A stretch of DNA of 64,000 nt from Typha latifolia (Eukaryota; Streptophyta; Magnoliopsida; Poales; Typhaceae), in contig CM034111.1 of the NCBI GenBank assembly GCA_019914945.1, positions 8,991,496-9,055,495 of the forward strand, given 5' to 3'. Shown here piece after piece: positions 22,082 through 34,810 of the stretch (positions within the stretch are counted from its first letter, which is position 1; each line of letters opens with the position of its first letter). Under the pieces are notes generated by a model. That model was not told the DNA's origin and searched no databases. It saw only the letters and a program-made list of their open reading frames with translations. Made by a program: the position numbers and the translations under genes.

Positions 22082-22433
22082 TGTACAAATCACATCCTAC
22101 GGTTTCTCTTATTTTATGTTTTACACTCCATTTTTAATAATTTTATAACTCAACCTTTCATTTTTTTTCTATAATTCTTATTTAACAACATAACGTTGTT
22201 TTAACCAAATTACTAAAATACTATCTCCACTATTTTTAGTAATTTGGTACTATTTAGGTATTTATAAATTATCTCATATACTATTATGGAACATTCCTTT
22301 CCTAGTACCAATTTAAATTAAAGGATGGTATTAAATGAGAATTATAAGGAAAAAATAAGGATCGAGTTACAAATACCTCAAAGACGATATATAAATCACA
22401 AAATAGATAAAGTATAGAATATGATTTATAAAC
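22082..22433. mobile_element. Foldback MITE with long imperfect terminal inverted repeats
   Basis: The left arm (from GTACAAATCACATCC at 22084) pairs imperfectly with the reverse complement of the right arm ending near 22433 (ATAAATCATATTC). The arms exceed 100 bp. The centre is a near-perfect hairpin, ACCAAATTACTAAAA and its complement, at 22204-22248. There is no coding sequence. The TSD is not resolved; the superfamily may be Mutator-like. Confidence 0.6.
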
Positions 22434-22694
22434 TTTTCTATTATATATTTAAAAAATAATTGTGCACATATGACACCAAAAGTATACTTTCGTAGTTATA
22501 TTATATATTACGTAAATATAAGAGAGAGATCAAATATTTAACTGAATAGTACAATAATTTATGAAAAAAAAAGTTAGATTGCATTAAATGCATAGCCGGA
22601 TTCTCTCTCTTCACTGCTTAATAAGCACAAATTTTCAAAGAGAAAATATATAGAACGAACGAAGCCTAACCAAGTATGGTTTCGATATAAATAA

Positions 22695-22697
<3 letters not shown>

Positions 22698-22744
<47 letters not shown>
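22698..22744. repeat. AT dinucleotide microsatellite
   Basis: About 22 TA units. The surroundings, 22434-23655, are AT-rich with no supported gene. Confidence 0.95.
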
Positions 22745-22748
<4 letters not shown>

Positions 22749-23655
22749 ACTGAGTCCACAATACTAATTATTATAAACTCTTTTGTGGATTTAGATTAAA
22801 AGAAAACTAATGTTTTCAAATGATCTTAGGAAGATTCTCGTGATCCACATTGGATTAGGTCACATTCTTATGGGTTGGATCCCACCATACGCTTTACAAG
22901 TTTTAGGGAATAAAATCTCAACAGGATTCATCTTGTCGTTGATGGATGGTGATGAATGTTACTGTCTCAGATTTAGTGTCACATTTAATAGCAGACAAGG
23001 TGATAAGAGTGCTGATGATGATATATATATAAAGTCATAGGTTAATCCTATTGGCCTATGTTTTTTTTCTGGGGAGAAGTTTCTTCTCACTTGCATTTGT
23101 CAAAAGGTTGGTTTCAATGCATTATCCATTAGGCCAAAAATTTTGTGAATTTTCCTAAAAATATTTATTTTCTTTTTTTATTACTCCTCGTAAACTAAAA
23201 AAAATCTATATAGATCTATAAATATACAAAAATAAAAGAATTTGTTTATACTTATACCACTCCAAAGTCCTTTATTTGCATGCGTATCATTTAAAAGCAA
23301 TAGTTTTTATATAGATATAAGTTAAATCTTTCACACTTACATTTATAAGACATAAATTGAAAGTAATGTATAGAAAAAAAAATTAAGAGTGTTTTTATCT
23401 TTCTTTTTTTTTACAGTCAAATTGAAAGAATTTATTGGTCAGTTAGATCAGAGAAGTTTTTGGGAAAAAGTTTCATGTAAAAAGAAAGGGTTTGGAAGGG
23501 GATAAACATAAGTAATAAATTATGGGTATACATAAATAAGAGATTTTAAAACTGTATACATATAGGAAATAAATTGCAAATCATCTCCTGATGGCTTACT
23601 CAAGAAATTAAGCCAAATCTTAATCAAACATTGAAATAAATCAACTAAGTGTCTA

Positions 23656-24717
23656 TGTTAGTTGAGCTGAGTCGGTTTAGAGGATGGGCCATAGGCTAAC
23701 TTGGTCCACTCAAAGGGTATTGGGTTGGGCTCGCTTATTTACGTATATTATCTGTTTTAGTTTAGTCCCACATTGGGTAATTGACTAAGTCCACTTGTAT
23801 CTCTCTCCTATAAATAGAACGGTTGGTCTTCACTTGTAAGCATCATGAATGAATTATTATGACACTTCTAGCTTAAGCCCACTTTTTCCCATTCTATCAG
23901 TCTAGGACTTGATTTATCATGGTTATGTCCCATCATGATTATGTCCCTCTCCCCCCTATTCGACTAGATGTTCTCTCTCGACCCTAAGAGCTGATTGCTT
24001 CCTCCATTATCTTCTCTGCCTTGTGTAGTACTCAATCTTAGCCCACACCATCTCACTCACCTTCTCCTCATCCTAAGGATAGGCTTTCCACCATACCTCC
24101 ATCCCGTCGATCCTTAGGTCCACATTTCACGTCCTTCGGTCACTATTTGCATAATAACTCTTGATCTACTCATTCGATCGACTTGATTTAGATTGCGTTG
24201 GATCTCTGACTCCTATGGGAATAGCTTATCAGAATATCAAATTTTTTGGACTATTAGATCGATCAGAATTTATCTCTAAATATCCGCCTCCAGATCTATT
24301 TCGATCCAGCGCAACATTCGGTAAAACTTTGATATCTAGAAATCCACATATCGCCCCAGAACCCACGACCCTATTCCCGAAAGCTGACTCGGAGATCTAT
24401 CTTCCATCCAAATCTAATACGTATGCAACGGTCGGATCATTAGTAAATCAGCTCGGAAGGTACGATTGTATTGAGATCCAAATCAGATCTCAATTTGCAT
24501 CTATTTTGAATTCTTTCCTAAATTTCCTTAACTATATTTCCATATCTTCTCTATTCCCTTCTATTAGATTCCATCTACCATCCATAGCCATTCTATCTCT
24601 ACCATTAATCCCTAATCCTCCATAATCATTCTCTATCTAGCCACTCATCCACCATATCCAAAATCCGACAGTTGGATTCAATATGTTTTATGGACGCCCC
24701 AAATTGTGACCCTAACA
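23656..24717 (+). repeat. Probable solo LTR
   Basis: It starts TGTTAGTTGAGC and ends CCCTAACA, giving TGTTAG...CTAACA termini. It contains the LTR-typical TAGTCCCACATTGG word near 23760 and a TATA box in CCTATAAATAGAACGG near 23808, followed by a long pyrimidine-rich leader. The flanking 5-mers (GTCTA, ATTTA) do not match well, so the boundaries or solo status may be wrong. An open frame of 154 codons at 24161-24625 is taken as chance inside the LTR. Confidence 0.5.
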
Positions 24718-26070
24718 ATTTATTGGGCATTTGAATGCATCGGGAATTTTTTCAACCAAATCAGATTGGCATTCAAGTGCTAAGAAGGTTGTTCAGACAT
24801 TTCCAAAGGCTTTTTTTTGCTCTCAAGAGCTGTCGTTCGAATGCCGGGCTTAGGATTCATCCATTCCAACAAATCTTCTCCTCTTGCGACCAGAGTCATC
24901 TCCTTTGATACATATCGTATTTGAGGTTGATCCATTGCTCAGGAGGTGCTTACCAAAGATAGGTGATTTACTTCACAAGAATAGTTACTTAGGCAGTTCA
25001 TATTCAAGAGGTTAATTACTTAAAAACTACAACATTAGAATGTCGAGAGGGGTTCTTAGTAAATCTTATTTCTATTACTCGGTGAAATAGATCAATTGAT
25101 TTTAAGTAGATTCGTAGTTTTTATTCCCCATGCGAGAGAGATTTTTTACTTCTTTTTTAACGTGTTGTAGTGTGTTTACTGTGCTATTTTTCTTACTCTG
25201 TCTCTACTTTTAGTTTCTACTCTTACTCAGATTTCAAAACCGACTTATGTTAACATAAAGAACTTCATATTATCTAGAGCGTATTATATTGATTCGCAAT
25301 GTATCATGCTAAATCACAATATAATATGTTATTTGACAATGCATTACGTTGAGAACTCATGGATTATACCATAGTTCATAAAGCATATTTATCATGTAAG
25401 TTCTGATTTATATATTTTTTAATATATTATAGACTTTGCGTAATAATAGAATGCACAATAGATGGACAACAGCAAATGTAATATTAAAGAACAAATAGTA
25501 AGGAATTTTGAAATAGAGAAGGTATTTTTTATGAATCAAAAGGAAGATGGATAATTTTTAGTTATTAAAGTGGAAGAAAGAAAGATAACTTCTTTTTTTC
25601 CTTTGGCGGGAGGAAGGAGAAAAGGACAATTTTTAATTATCATAGAATACCTCTATATCCAATTAAATCTAAGATATATTTAACTTAGTTAACAAGTGTA
25701 TTCTTCTTCTTCTTTCTCTTCTTTTCATATGAAATGAAGGTAGTTTGGAAAGAAAACAATGAAAATAGCTTAATATGCAAAGGAAACTAAATGTGGAGCT
25801 ATTTCTCCAGTTGAAAATATGCTAGATTTTTTCCCCCACTTGGAAGAATATCTTCTTGGTATTAAGCCAAAATTAATGCTGACAAATTATAAGTTAATGT
25901 AATGTAATCCTTGGGCATAGCTTGGAACATATTAGATTAGAAGTGGGTAAATGGAGGCCCAACAGGAGAAGAGATTTTTTTTTAATCTTGAAAAAAAAAC
26001 ATAATGGGCTTCTAGGCCTCATTGATAAATTTTAGGCCCATGAGCTACTAATGAAAAGGATATTAAAATT
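24718..26070. other. AT-rich intergenic sequence with a possible LTR scrap
   Basis: 24720-24850 has GCATTCAAGTGC and CGTTCGAATGCC words like the U3 arrays of the A and B families, perhaps an LTR remnant. Nothing else is recognised to 26070. Confidence 0.35.
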
Positions 26071-26454
26071 AGAGAAATTTATACATAACACCATGCTTTA
26101 TAATGTAATTATGGTTTACACCCCCAGTTTCACTATTTGCAAATTGAGCCCTCTAATTTAGTGAATATATGCATACAACACCCTGGTTAGATTTGAACTA
26201 ACACCATCAAAATATTCCATTAAGTAGAGATTTTATTTTGAAAATGACTAAAATATCCTTAGTATGACGTAGTTGAGGGTATTTTCATAATTTTTTTAGT
26301 TTAGTTAACTTAACTCAGAGATTTGATTAAGTTTAACTAACTGATCTAATTGCACATATTCATTAAATTATATGTCTCGATTTGTAAATAATGAAAATAT
26401 AGGGTGTAAACTACAATTTTATTAAAAGACAGGGTGTTATATGCAAATTTCTCT
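26071..26454. mobile_element. MITE, 384 bp, about 75-bp terminal inverted repeats
   Basis: The left end AGAGAAATTTATACATAACA and the reverse complement of the right end, AGAGAAATTTGCATATAACA, match, and the match continues through TTTACACCC to ATTTGCAAAT/ATTTACAAAT. It is non-coding. TSD not resolved. Confidence 0.8.
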
Positions 26455-27611
26455 TTAAATGTGTTACAACCTAGTTCTTTACTGAATCTAATATTTTACC
26501 TAGTGAAAATTATTTTGGAATTATATCATTTTTATTTTATACAGTTCAAGCTCATAAACAAGAGATCCCATTTAAGGCACAGCCCGGCCCAACCTATTGT
26601 TTGAGCCATGGGCCGGCATAAATTATTTTCTTTTCTTATTTTAGTAATGTTAGTTGTCTTCATCTTTTCATTTTTTTATATGTTTAGTTAGCCATAATAA
26701 ATTAAGATATTTAAACGTTAAGGATGAGGAAATTATTATAATTTCTACTAATTAGATAATAATTAGTATATGTGAATAAAATGTTAAATTTGTATTAATT
26801 ATTCTTAATCGCTCATTAGATTAGCGACAGCATGCAACCTAATTGATTAGTCAAATTAAGGTAGTTATATTCACCTATGTTCGGGTAATTAAGTAGATCC
26901 GTTACCACACGAGAAAGATCTCGAGACATAAGAGGTCGAAGCCCAATATTTGCTAGAAAATTTGTCGCGGTCGTGATATATTTTCGAGCAATTGAATCCT
27001 CCGTAGTCTAGGGATATTATAGACTTTAGCATGATGATGTAAACATTATAGTAATATAGTTAAACTGTGACATGCATATCTTTGTTCTGTTCTTATTTAT
27101 TAGCATTTGGGAAAACATATCTTTGACTATGTTGAGAAAATGTCTATAAACTTAGTAGTCTTAGCAGGTAACTCCATCACTGGCAATTTTGTTCTTTGAA
27201 TTTTCTTGTTTTGGATGTTAGTATTTCGTGAATTTTTTAATAATACAGAACCAAATACTAATAGAAAGGGTTTATATTAGAAGAAGAGAGGTTATATCAG
27301 TATAAACTATCTATTGTTTAGTTTTTAAACCAAAAGACCAAAGTACAATTTAGAGAGAAATATAAAGAGGAAAGTTACTAATTTGCTATTAATATACTAG
27401 TAAGTGGTTATTTAGTTGTTATACTAGAATAATTATATTCTTATTCCACAAGTTAACCGGGAAAAATTTAGCTGATTTGAAGGTCTTCTCAATACATAGA
27501 CATCAAATGAGAGAAGAAGCAAAACCAAAAAGTCTTTATATTCAGAACCCAACGCTATGATATGATACAATTAATCCCCCAACATCTATAACATCAAATT
27601 AATAACTTCGA
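26455..27611. other. AT-rich sequence downstream of the FLA gene
   Basis: No gene is visible. Positions 27417-27470 resemble 57188-57240 (CTAGAATAA...ATATTCTTATTCCACAA), a short dispersed hairpin-forming repeat. The part nearest 27611 is the FLA 3' untranslated region. Confidence 0.4.
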
Positions 27612-28472
27612 TCAGAGTGCACTCAAGAAAATAACCCCCATTGTCAACCCAATGCTTGCTCCTACCACCACCCTTTGTGCCGAAGAATGTGACTCACTAT
27701 CCACTGTCGGGGCACTGGCTGGTGCATCCAACCCAGCAATTGGGGCATCGGTAGGAGCGTCTGCCACTGGCGAGGGAGGCGACGCTGTTGGAGCGTCGGC
27801 CGCTGGGCCATTTATTTCTTCTACAGGTGTAGGAGCTATCACATCAGATGTCGGTGCAATTGTAGGGCTATTGAGTGATGGTGTTGGACCCTTCTTAGGT
27901 GCAGCTGCAATTGGTGGCGGTGGGGGCGCGACGTTCCCAGTGTTTTCGACTCCCGGGGGGATGATAGGGGCGCTGATTTGGAGGACGGAGATGTTGTACG
28001 GTTTGGTAGCCAGGACCTTGATGAGATGGGAGACGACAGGAGCGCCAGGGACTGCAGAGCCAAATAGCATCTCGCCATCGGCTTTCTTGGTGAAGTTCAA
28101 GAAGCCCATGCGATCGTCAGCGAGGCCGGTGGTCTGGAAGAGGGTGGTGAAGATGGCAGACCTATTGCGGAGACGACTAAGCTTGTCGGTGTCATAGTAG
28201 TCAAGGATGACATGGACAGAGAGGGCTTTCTTGAGAGCGTCGGTAGGGAGGGAGGCAAGAGGGCCGATGGCAGAGTCAGCGATAGCGAGGACGGTGATAG
28301 TCTGGCGGTGATTGATCTCATTGTTGAGCTTTGTCTGATTGAGCAAATTATTAAAGGAGGAGAAGTCATCAAAGGCTTCAAGAATTTCGGTGATATTATG
28401 AGCCGCGGTGGCTGTCAAGAAGACAAAGAGGAAGATCGGAAGCAAGACGGCAACTGCGGACTCAGATGCCAT
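27612..28472 (-). CDS. FLA: Fasciclin-like arabinogalactan protein, GPI-anchored, single exon
   Basis: A cell-surface proteoglycan of the FLA family, thought to act in cell adhesion and wall structure. 286 residues from the ATG at 28472. That start is chosen because it is the first ATG after a TATA box at 28585-28578; a longer in-frame ATG at 28622 lies upstream of the TATA box. Residues 1-23 are a hydrophobic signal peptide ending TATAAHN. One FAS1 domain spans about 25-160, starting NITEILEAFDDFSSFNNLL (H1-like ITVLAIADSA near 61; YYD and VSHLIKV words later). N-glycosylation sites include NQT and NRS. Residues about 180-255 are an AP/SP/TP-rich arabinogalactan module. The C-terminal 24 residues (RVVVGASIGLTMGVIFLSAL) are a typical GPI-anchor signal. 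It appears intact. The exact subfamily is not assigned; a single FAS1 domain plus a GPI signal fits the small FLA group. Confidence 0.93.
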   Translation of the reverse strand: MASESAVAVLLPIFLFVFLTATAAHNITEILEAFDDFSSFNNLLNQTKLNNEINHRQTITVLAIADSAIGPLASLPTDALKKALSVHVILDYYDTDKLSRLRNRSAIFTTLFQTTGLADDRMGFLNFTKKADGEMLFGSAVPGAPVVSHLIKVLATKPYNISVLQISAPIIPPGVENTGNVAPPPPPIAAAPKKGPTPSLNSPTIAPTSDVIAPTPVEEINGPAADAPTASPPSPVADAPTDAPIAGLDAPASAPTVDSESHSSAQRVVVGASIGLTMGVIFLSAL

Positions 28473-28575
28473 TATTGAACACTTTTCTTTCTTTCCTTTT
28501 TTTATCTTTTTTCCTCTCCTTACTATAAGAGAGAGGAAATGGTTGGGTTGGGGAGGAAGAAGAGGAGACGAGGGG

Positions 28576-28588
28576 GGACTATATAGTA
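28576..28588 (-). promoter_or_regulatory. TATA box of the FLA gene
   Basis: Minus-strand ACTATATAGT about 105 bp upstream of the chosen ATG, with no intervening ATG and a CT-rich leader between them. Confidence 0.6.
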
Positions 28589-28679
28589 ATGAGGATGGAT
28601 GGGTCGTTAGTTTACCTTCCAAATATGGAGGTCTTTGTAGGGTTTGTACAAGTTTGGGCTGTTGGGTAGTTATTTGACC

Positions 28680-30385
28680 AGGTTGGCTTTTTTGTTTTTT
28701 TTTAATTTGTTTATTTATCTTTTTCTTTTTATGTTTGAAATCCTAATATATATTTTATGCCAATTCACTTTTTCCTTTCTTAGACATTATTGTTCTCTCT
28801 TCCGTTTTTGACCAAGCTAGACGTATTTTTAATTTTATTTCCCGAATTGGATTATATCTCAAACTTAATACCAAAATGGTCTACTTTACTACAGCGATAA
28901 ATAAAATGCGAAATTGTTAAGTATTTTACCCAATAAAATATAAAACATCAATTAGATCAGCATTTTAAGTAAATATTAGCCGTTCTATTGAAAGAAAAAA
29001 AATGCTAAACAATTCAGGGATTTACAAGATAAAAAGGATGCGCCTAAAATACTTAAAAGCTAAGCATTTTATTGTTAAAAACACTAATATGGATTTACTT
29101 TAAAGGTTATAACCATTAAGCGTAATTTTATTTAAGCACTAGACCGGTTTAGAATCAAACACTATATTTTTCTAAACCGACGTAAGCTATCATATAAAGT
29201 TTAAGAAATTCAAGTAGCAATCAGATGTAGGCCTTAAATTACATCCAACGACACCTAAATGTAGATTATGAAATTGGTTAAACAAAAACTGATGGAAATG
29301 TTCTTATACACATCTAGACCCTAAACTATGCCCATTTTTTTACATAGATCTCATCATTAATATTTCATGACTATGTAAAACTTCTAAAAGACTCATTTTT
29401 CTTAGTCGTTCTATTTTTCTATTAGAAAATGTCTCATGATCAATTTTAGGTATTTTAGAGAATAATTTACATTTAATTTTAGAGAAAAAAATATAGAATA
29501 ATTGTGACATTTCTCGGTTAACATTAATTATTAGTGGGTGAGAGATATTACTTTACCTCGTGAACTTTTATTTTATATCCCTAAGCTACAATAAACTTTC
29601 TCCTCCGTATATATATTTATCTAAGAGAAGGTCATTTAAGCTATTTAGTCAACTTACTAAGTTTTTATTTGCAATTTACTGAAAAATGAAAGTAGGCATA
29701 ATGATACAAAACAAAGTGTATATATATATATATATATATCCTACATTGACATTGTACGAATACTCAGGTATTTTTCCATGTATTGCACTTTTATCTTTGC
29801 TACGTAGAAGATCATCAGACATATTGATTGGAAAGGGAATTAAAGAAGTGTCGAACTCCTATCACATATAGATTAATGAAAACTTAGTGAAAATTATATA
29901 ATTAAGTAAGCCTATATACTAAAAATGTCGAAATTGACTCGGGAAATTTCTCACCCAAATTTCCTAGCGAGCACGATCAATATCTCGCCCAGGTACGTAC
30001 TTTGTTTATCCTAAATCACTAATTATTATTTTTTTACCTATTCACATGTATTTATTGTAAGTAGTTAACTACTTCGCCTCTCTTTCTAACCGTTTCTTTG
30101 TTGGTATTTTCGTCTTTCTTTCTATCTCATTTCGCGCATAGAATACAATAACAAATTGTATATCAATCTGGACATCTCTCTATTGCAAAGTATTTTTCAT
30201 GTTTACTTGTCATATTGCTATGATGAATTTTATTTCATATTATTATTTTTTTATCTTTTTACATACATGAAAGAAGCTATATTTAATTATTTAAAATTAG
30301 TGTATTTTCTCTTTTATTTTTGCTCATTGGATGGAGTCTCAGAGGTTAAGCCGAGTTTCCTGACCCATGTTTCTCTATAGATTTC
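28680..30385. other. AT-rich intergenic sequence upstream of FLA
   Basis: No gene recognised. A TA microsatellite lies at 29718-29740. Confidence 0.4.
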
Positions 30386-30389
30386 TATT

Positions 30390-31600
30390 GAGTGCATTTA
30401 CCCAAACATCATCTCTAGAAAGAGATGCCTCATGGAAAGAGTTTGCATCACACTGAAACTTTGTGACCATTGTCCAGAAAACTGTGATGCTTCATGTAGC
30501 AAAATTTTCTACCATATTTTAAATATTCAGAACATATATCTTTGTTATAAGACAAACATGCAAGTTGTCCTTTAGTGCTCCATCCAGATAATGGTGCATA
30601 AAATTGTAGCATGCATTTGGAATGGTCTCCTACAATATGCATCATAAGTTTTTGACTCCATCAAATTATGTTTAGATCATTAATCAAGGATTGCATAAAC
30701 ACAACAATATCAATTCCCTAGAGCCGATGGACCGAGAATAAGTAATGAGAGAATGAAATAACGTTGCTTCATGCACATCCAAGGAGGTAAGTTGTAAGTA
30801 ATTAATACAATAGGCCGTGTGTTATGAGAAATACTCATTAGGAGAAATAGATTAAACCCATCGTCATACATTACGAGGATCTGATAAGCAGGAGCCTTAG
30901 CATTCCATCTCTTTTACGAACTTCACTTCACTGTGCCATCTCATATCATAAGCTGTTTTTGATGACATGAATAATCTTTGAAGCATTGATTTTAAGGGAA
31001 AGTATCTCAATACACTTTCTAGGACTTTTTGATGTTTTATTTTTTTTCCAATTTGAGGCTTTACTATTAGAATGTTCTTTAACTATTTTCCATTTTGAAG
31101 CTCTACAAACATAACATGATGTTTCAATAGCCAACTCTTTCCCATATATATGAGACAATCATTTGGACATGCATGTATTTTGTCCTAATCTAGGCTCAAG
31201 TCTCTCATAATTTTATTGTTATTATAGAAGATTTTTGGTAAGCTATCACCCCCACAAAGCCTCTTTCAATAATTGAAGGAGTATATCAAAGCTTTATTGC
31301 TCCATCCACCTAAACAATCTATATGCAATAAATGTATAACGAATAAAAGTTTTGAAAACTTTTTGCAGTGAGGATATAGGTCATGTTTTGCATCATTAGA
31401 CAAATGATAATTTTTTTTTTGGCATACTTATTTGGCTCCTTAGAGGGAGATCAACAAAATCCTATTTTAACTAGTTATAAATTTGACATAAAGACAAAAG
31501 CATCATGTATCATAGTGTCAATTTTATTGCAAAGATTTTTCTCATCTTGTAAATAAGATTATTAATTATGTATTGGTCTAGAATGGCTTCTCAAAAGTTA
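30390..31600 (-). pseudogene. CACTA/EnSpm TNP2-type transposase remnant
   Basis: Minus-strand pieces line up in the order of the plant CACTA transposase (Transposase_21). EPNKYAKK lies near 31440 and a decayed stretch near 31300 matches the LGGWSDKSF region. KYMHVQMIVSYIWEKELA lies near 31140 and CRASKW near 31090. LSGWSTKGQLACLSYNKD lies near 30585 and GRKFCYMKHHSFL near 30510. All are broken by stops and frameshifts. The ends of the transposon (CACTA termini) were not located. Confidence 0.75.
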
Positions 31601-32467
31601 AATACCTATCTTCTTTGTTTTACCACTTGGAAATAATAAACTTTGCACATTTGGTTAAATGTTAGAATATAAATGTTGTGAAATTTTGGTGTTGTTGTAG
31701 TATCTTTTTACTGTTGACCTAAACTTAATAAGCATTTTCCTAAAAATTAATAAGATTATGTTTCATATTAATCCATGGGTTACTGACTCACAATATTAAC
31801 TAGAAATCCTATATGAGCAAAAATTGAGATGTGTAAGGAGATAAGTATACGCCTAAAAAGCAAAAGAAAAACTATTTGGAGAGATGAGTGAGCTTTCAAT
31901 TAGGATAATATATAGTGTTTATTTTTCTTATGCATGATATGTAACCTTACAAGACTTACATGTTATGTTTTTGTAAACCACTATATACAATTACTGCTAC
32001 ACTCTAATTTTTAACTAAGAATAATATAGATATTTTGAAGAGTAAGTAGATTATGTTATAGCTTGATTCAGTTGCTTGTGACCTAATAATAACATCATTT
32101 TATTTTTCTTTCTCCTTTAACTTCATCATGCATCCTTAGCTATTGATATCTATTTTTTTATTTTAACTAGATTTTCAACAAGAAGCATAACCTAATTAAT
32201 CATATGATTCTATATCACCATTCACACTTTCAAATTTTGTAGTTAGTATATACTTCATGTGTCCAGCATTTGGGGAGAATATAACAAATATTTACTTGGT
32301 TATTCTAATATCTAGTTTTATGTCGAGAGTGAGCTAATCGGGTATAGTCATATAGGTTAGATATAAAACTGGTGTTGATCATATGACAATTATGCTTTTC
32401 TCTTTTAATCACTATTATAAAAAGCGATCTATGCAACCACCTAGGTATCTACAGATGCATTTGCAAT
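31601..32467. other. AT-rich sequence, nothing recognised
   Basis: It may be part of the CACTA remnant, but no motif supports that. Confidence 0.3.
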
Positions 32468-33270
32468 CCTGTAACGATCACCTTCCTAACCTCATGAACA
32501 CTGCGAGTCTAAATTTGAAGATAGAATTGGATTACGACTCACGAGCAGAAAGTTAGAGTTACTGCGAATCTCTAAAGTTAAGAGATAACTCGAGATCAAC
32601 AGTTAGATGGTCGAGTTCTTTTGGGATTGCGATAGATTCAGAATGGAGAATGAATCTATTGGGATAGACCGTGAAAAGAGGAGGCCGAAGAGGCATGGTG
32701 GTGAATGGCCTAGGTTTATGAAAATGTGATGGAGATGACAATAGTGGAAGTCGAGGTAATCTATAAGAAAGGGATAAAGAAGAAGTAGGGTTGTTCCTTA
32801 TGGTCAAGGGGGTTATGGCCATACGAAGAGAAAGGCAGCAATGAAATTCCTAGATGGTGGCTAGGGTTCCAAAGCTTGGAGGTAGTCGAACAAGGAGACA
32901 ATCTTGTAAATTAACTTTAATAATCTAAGATGATTATACAGGTGCACACCACATCTATTTATAGGTGGCTCCTTGACTCGATTAGACTTGGCAATAGGAT
33001 TGGATCGGCTTGAATCTTATTGCCTAACATAACCAAAAATACTTAATTAGAACACTTGAACTAGGGTTCCTTGTCGTTGGGTGTTCGAACGGTCTTGAGG
33101 GCATTCGAACACCTAATTTATTTTTGGCTATCAGAAAAATGCGCTTGAATACCTATAGGGTCGTTTGAATGCCTAAAGGCTATTCGAACGCACAATCCCG
33201 AAATTGGTTCTTTTGATTGCTGGAACCTTCATTTCCTTCATAAGCAACTATTATGTAACCATTACAAGTC
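32468..33270 (-). repeat. Minus-strand LTR (solo or truncated), TTCGAA family
   Basis: Read on the minus strand it has TTCGAA words at about 33185-33080, a TATA box in CCACCTATAAATAGATG near 32970, a leader, and an end GTGATCGTTACA at 32468. This end resembles that of the minus LTR at 61 (GATCGTAACA). The upper boundary is approximate. No internal coding region is attached. Confidence 0.6.
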
Positions 33271-34447
33271 CTTATGCTATCTAGCAAAGCCGTTAACCTA
33301 TATATAAATTACTATAATACTCTGGTACACTAATTTCTATACGACAGTCTAATTACTAAATTAACATAATCTAAGATTTCTTCTTTTATTTCTATTATAT
33401 AGAACGTTTATCTTTTTGTGGAGGATTTGATCCAACTATAGAGGTCTATGGTTGACTGGTATTATACACCATCATATGGGGTTTGATTAATATTTTTAAT
33501 AAATATGATACTAGTAATTGATTAATACCTTTATTAGTGATACAATAATATGTTGTAAATATTTTTATTGCTTAGATTGCAAATAGATGAAATAGATAAA
33601 TGGTAGATGGGAAAAATATAGATTAAACAATGAGTATAAAGAAGTTTAGATATTTTTGGATTTTGCCATTTCAACATAGTACATATGAAGAACAAATATT
33701 GTGTACATATCGAAAATATAATAATGCTTATGAACTCGAAAACCGACCAACGATCATTTAATTATACGTGGAATTTTGCAAACATACATCATTGGATAGC
33801 ACATAGAGAGGGATGAACTTGACAATATAGAAAAAATATATAATGACGAAGATGGGCATGATAATATATGACTTATATTGTGAAACAAGTATAGATCTAG
33901 AGTAAGAGCCAAATAAAAAGGATGCATGGTTTCTATTTTTCGGCAATATATAAAAAGTCACAAATTTTTATTTTTGTTGACAAAACACCTTGAGATATTT
34001 GCACAAAAAGGAAAGATTTCTTAGGGGAGAATTCAAATTATTCAAATAGAGATACACGCACAAATACCAAATTAGACTTTATATATGCAATAAAATAGAT
34101 AAAGTTGTGAATGGAAAGATATTCATTCAAAACTAATTCTACAATGAAAGATTAGAGATATAATATATGCAAGAAAAGAGTTATAATAAAAGATTAAGGA
34201 TGTAAGAATACTAAGTCTGCACTCAAAATTATCAAGTATAACTTGATTCTGCTCTAATTAAAACTTTATTACTATAATAGAGAGGAGTTATAAAGAGATT
34301 ATGGAAGCATTAGTGAATTAGACATAAAAAATAACCAGTTTTGTAGCAGGAAGGATAATTCAACTCCATTTCCACAAGAAATGTTTAATAATTTAGATAA
34401 ACAGTGTCTCAATATTCTATATACTTGATAATAGCCTAATTGACCTG

Positions 34448-34503
<56 letters not shown>

Positions 34504-34510
34504 TATAAGC
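33271..34510. other. AT-rich sequence with an AT microsatellite
   Basis: TA repeats at 34450-34501. No gene seen. Confidence 0.5.
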
Positions 34511-34810
34511 TAATTATAGATATGATAAAGTGTCTTTACGAGTCAAATCTGAACCGATCTGAACGTAAGAAAATTATAAAAATTTAGGTGATGGTAGCCT
34601 CGTGAGTTAGGGTTCTAATAACTCTAGTTTTACTTAAATCGAAGATCGAGATGAAAAAATATTAAAAAAAAAAGTAAAGCAAGATTAGAACGGGGTAGAA
34701 CGTTAAATATTCGATATTGTAGCAGTCGTCGGAAGGTGGCGGACGACTAAGGGTGGTGGTAGACGGCCGTAAGGTAGGGTGAGTTGTGGAGATGATAATA
34801 ACTATAGATT
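34511..34810 (-). repeat. Fragment of a D-type LTR
   Basis: Clear similarity to 38755-39005 in the same order: GAACC(G/-)ATC, ATGGTAGC, GGTTCTAAT, CTCTAGTTTTA, CAGTCGTCGGAAGGTGG, GGACGACTAAGG. It is the U5-side end of the LTR seen on the minus strand in element D. Confidence 0.75.

Noticed and set aside
22810..23040. 76-codon open frame, plus strand
   Set aside because: Normal-looking composition but no recognised family, promoter or splice context. It may be chance or an old transposon scrap.
24161..24625. 154-codon open frame, plus strand
   Set aside because: It sits inside a probable LTR leader and shows no domain.
28473..28622. Longer FLA start at 28622
   Set aside because: It lies upstream of the TATA box and would place a charged stretch before the signal peptide.
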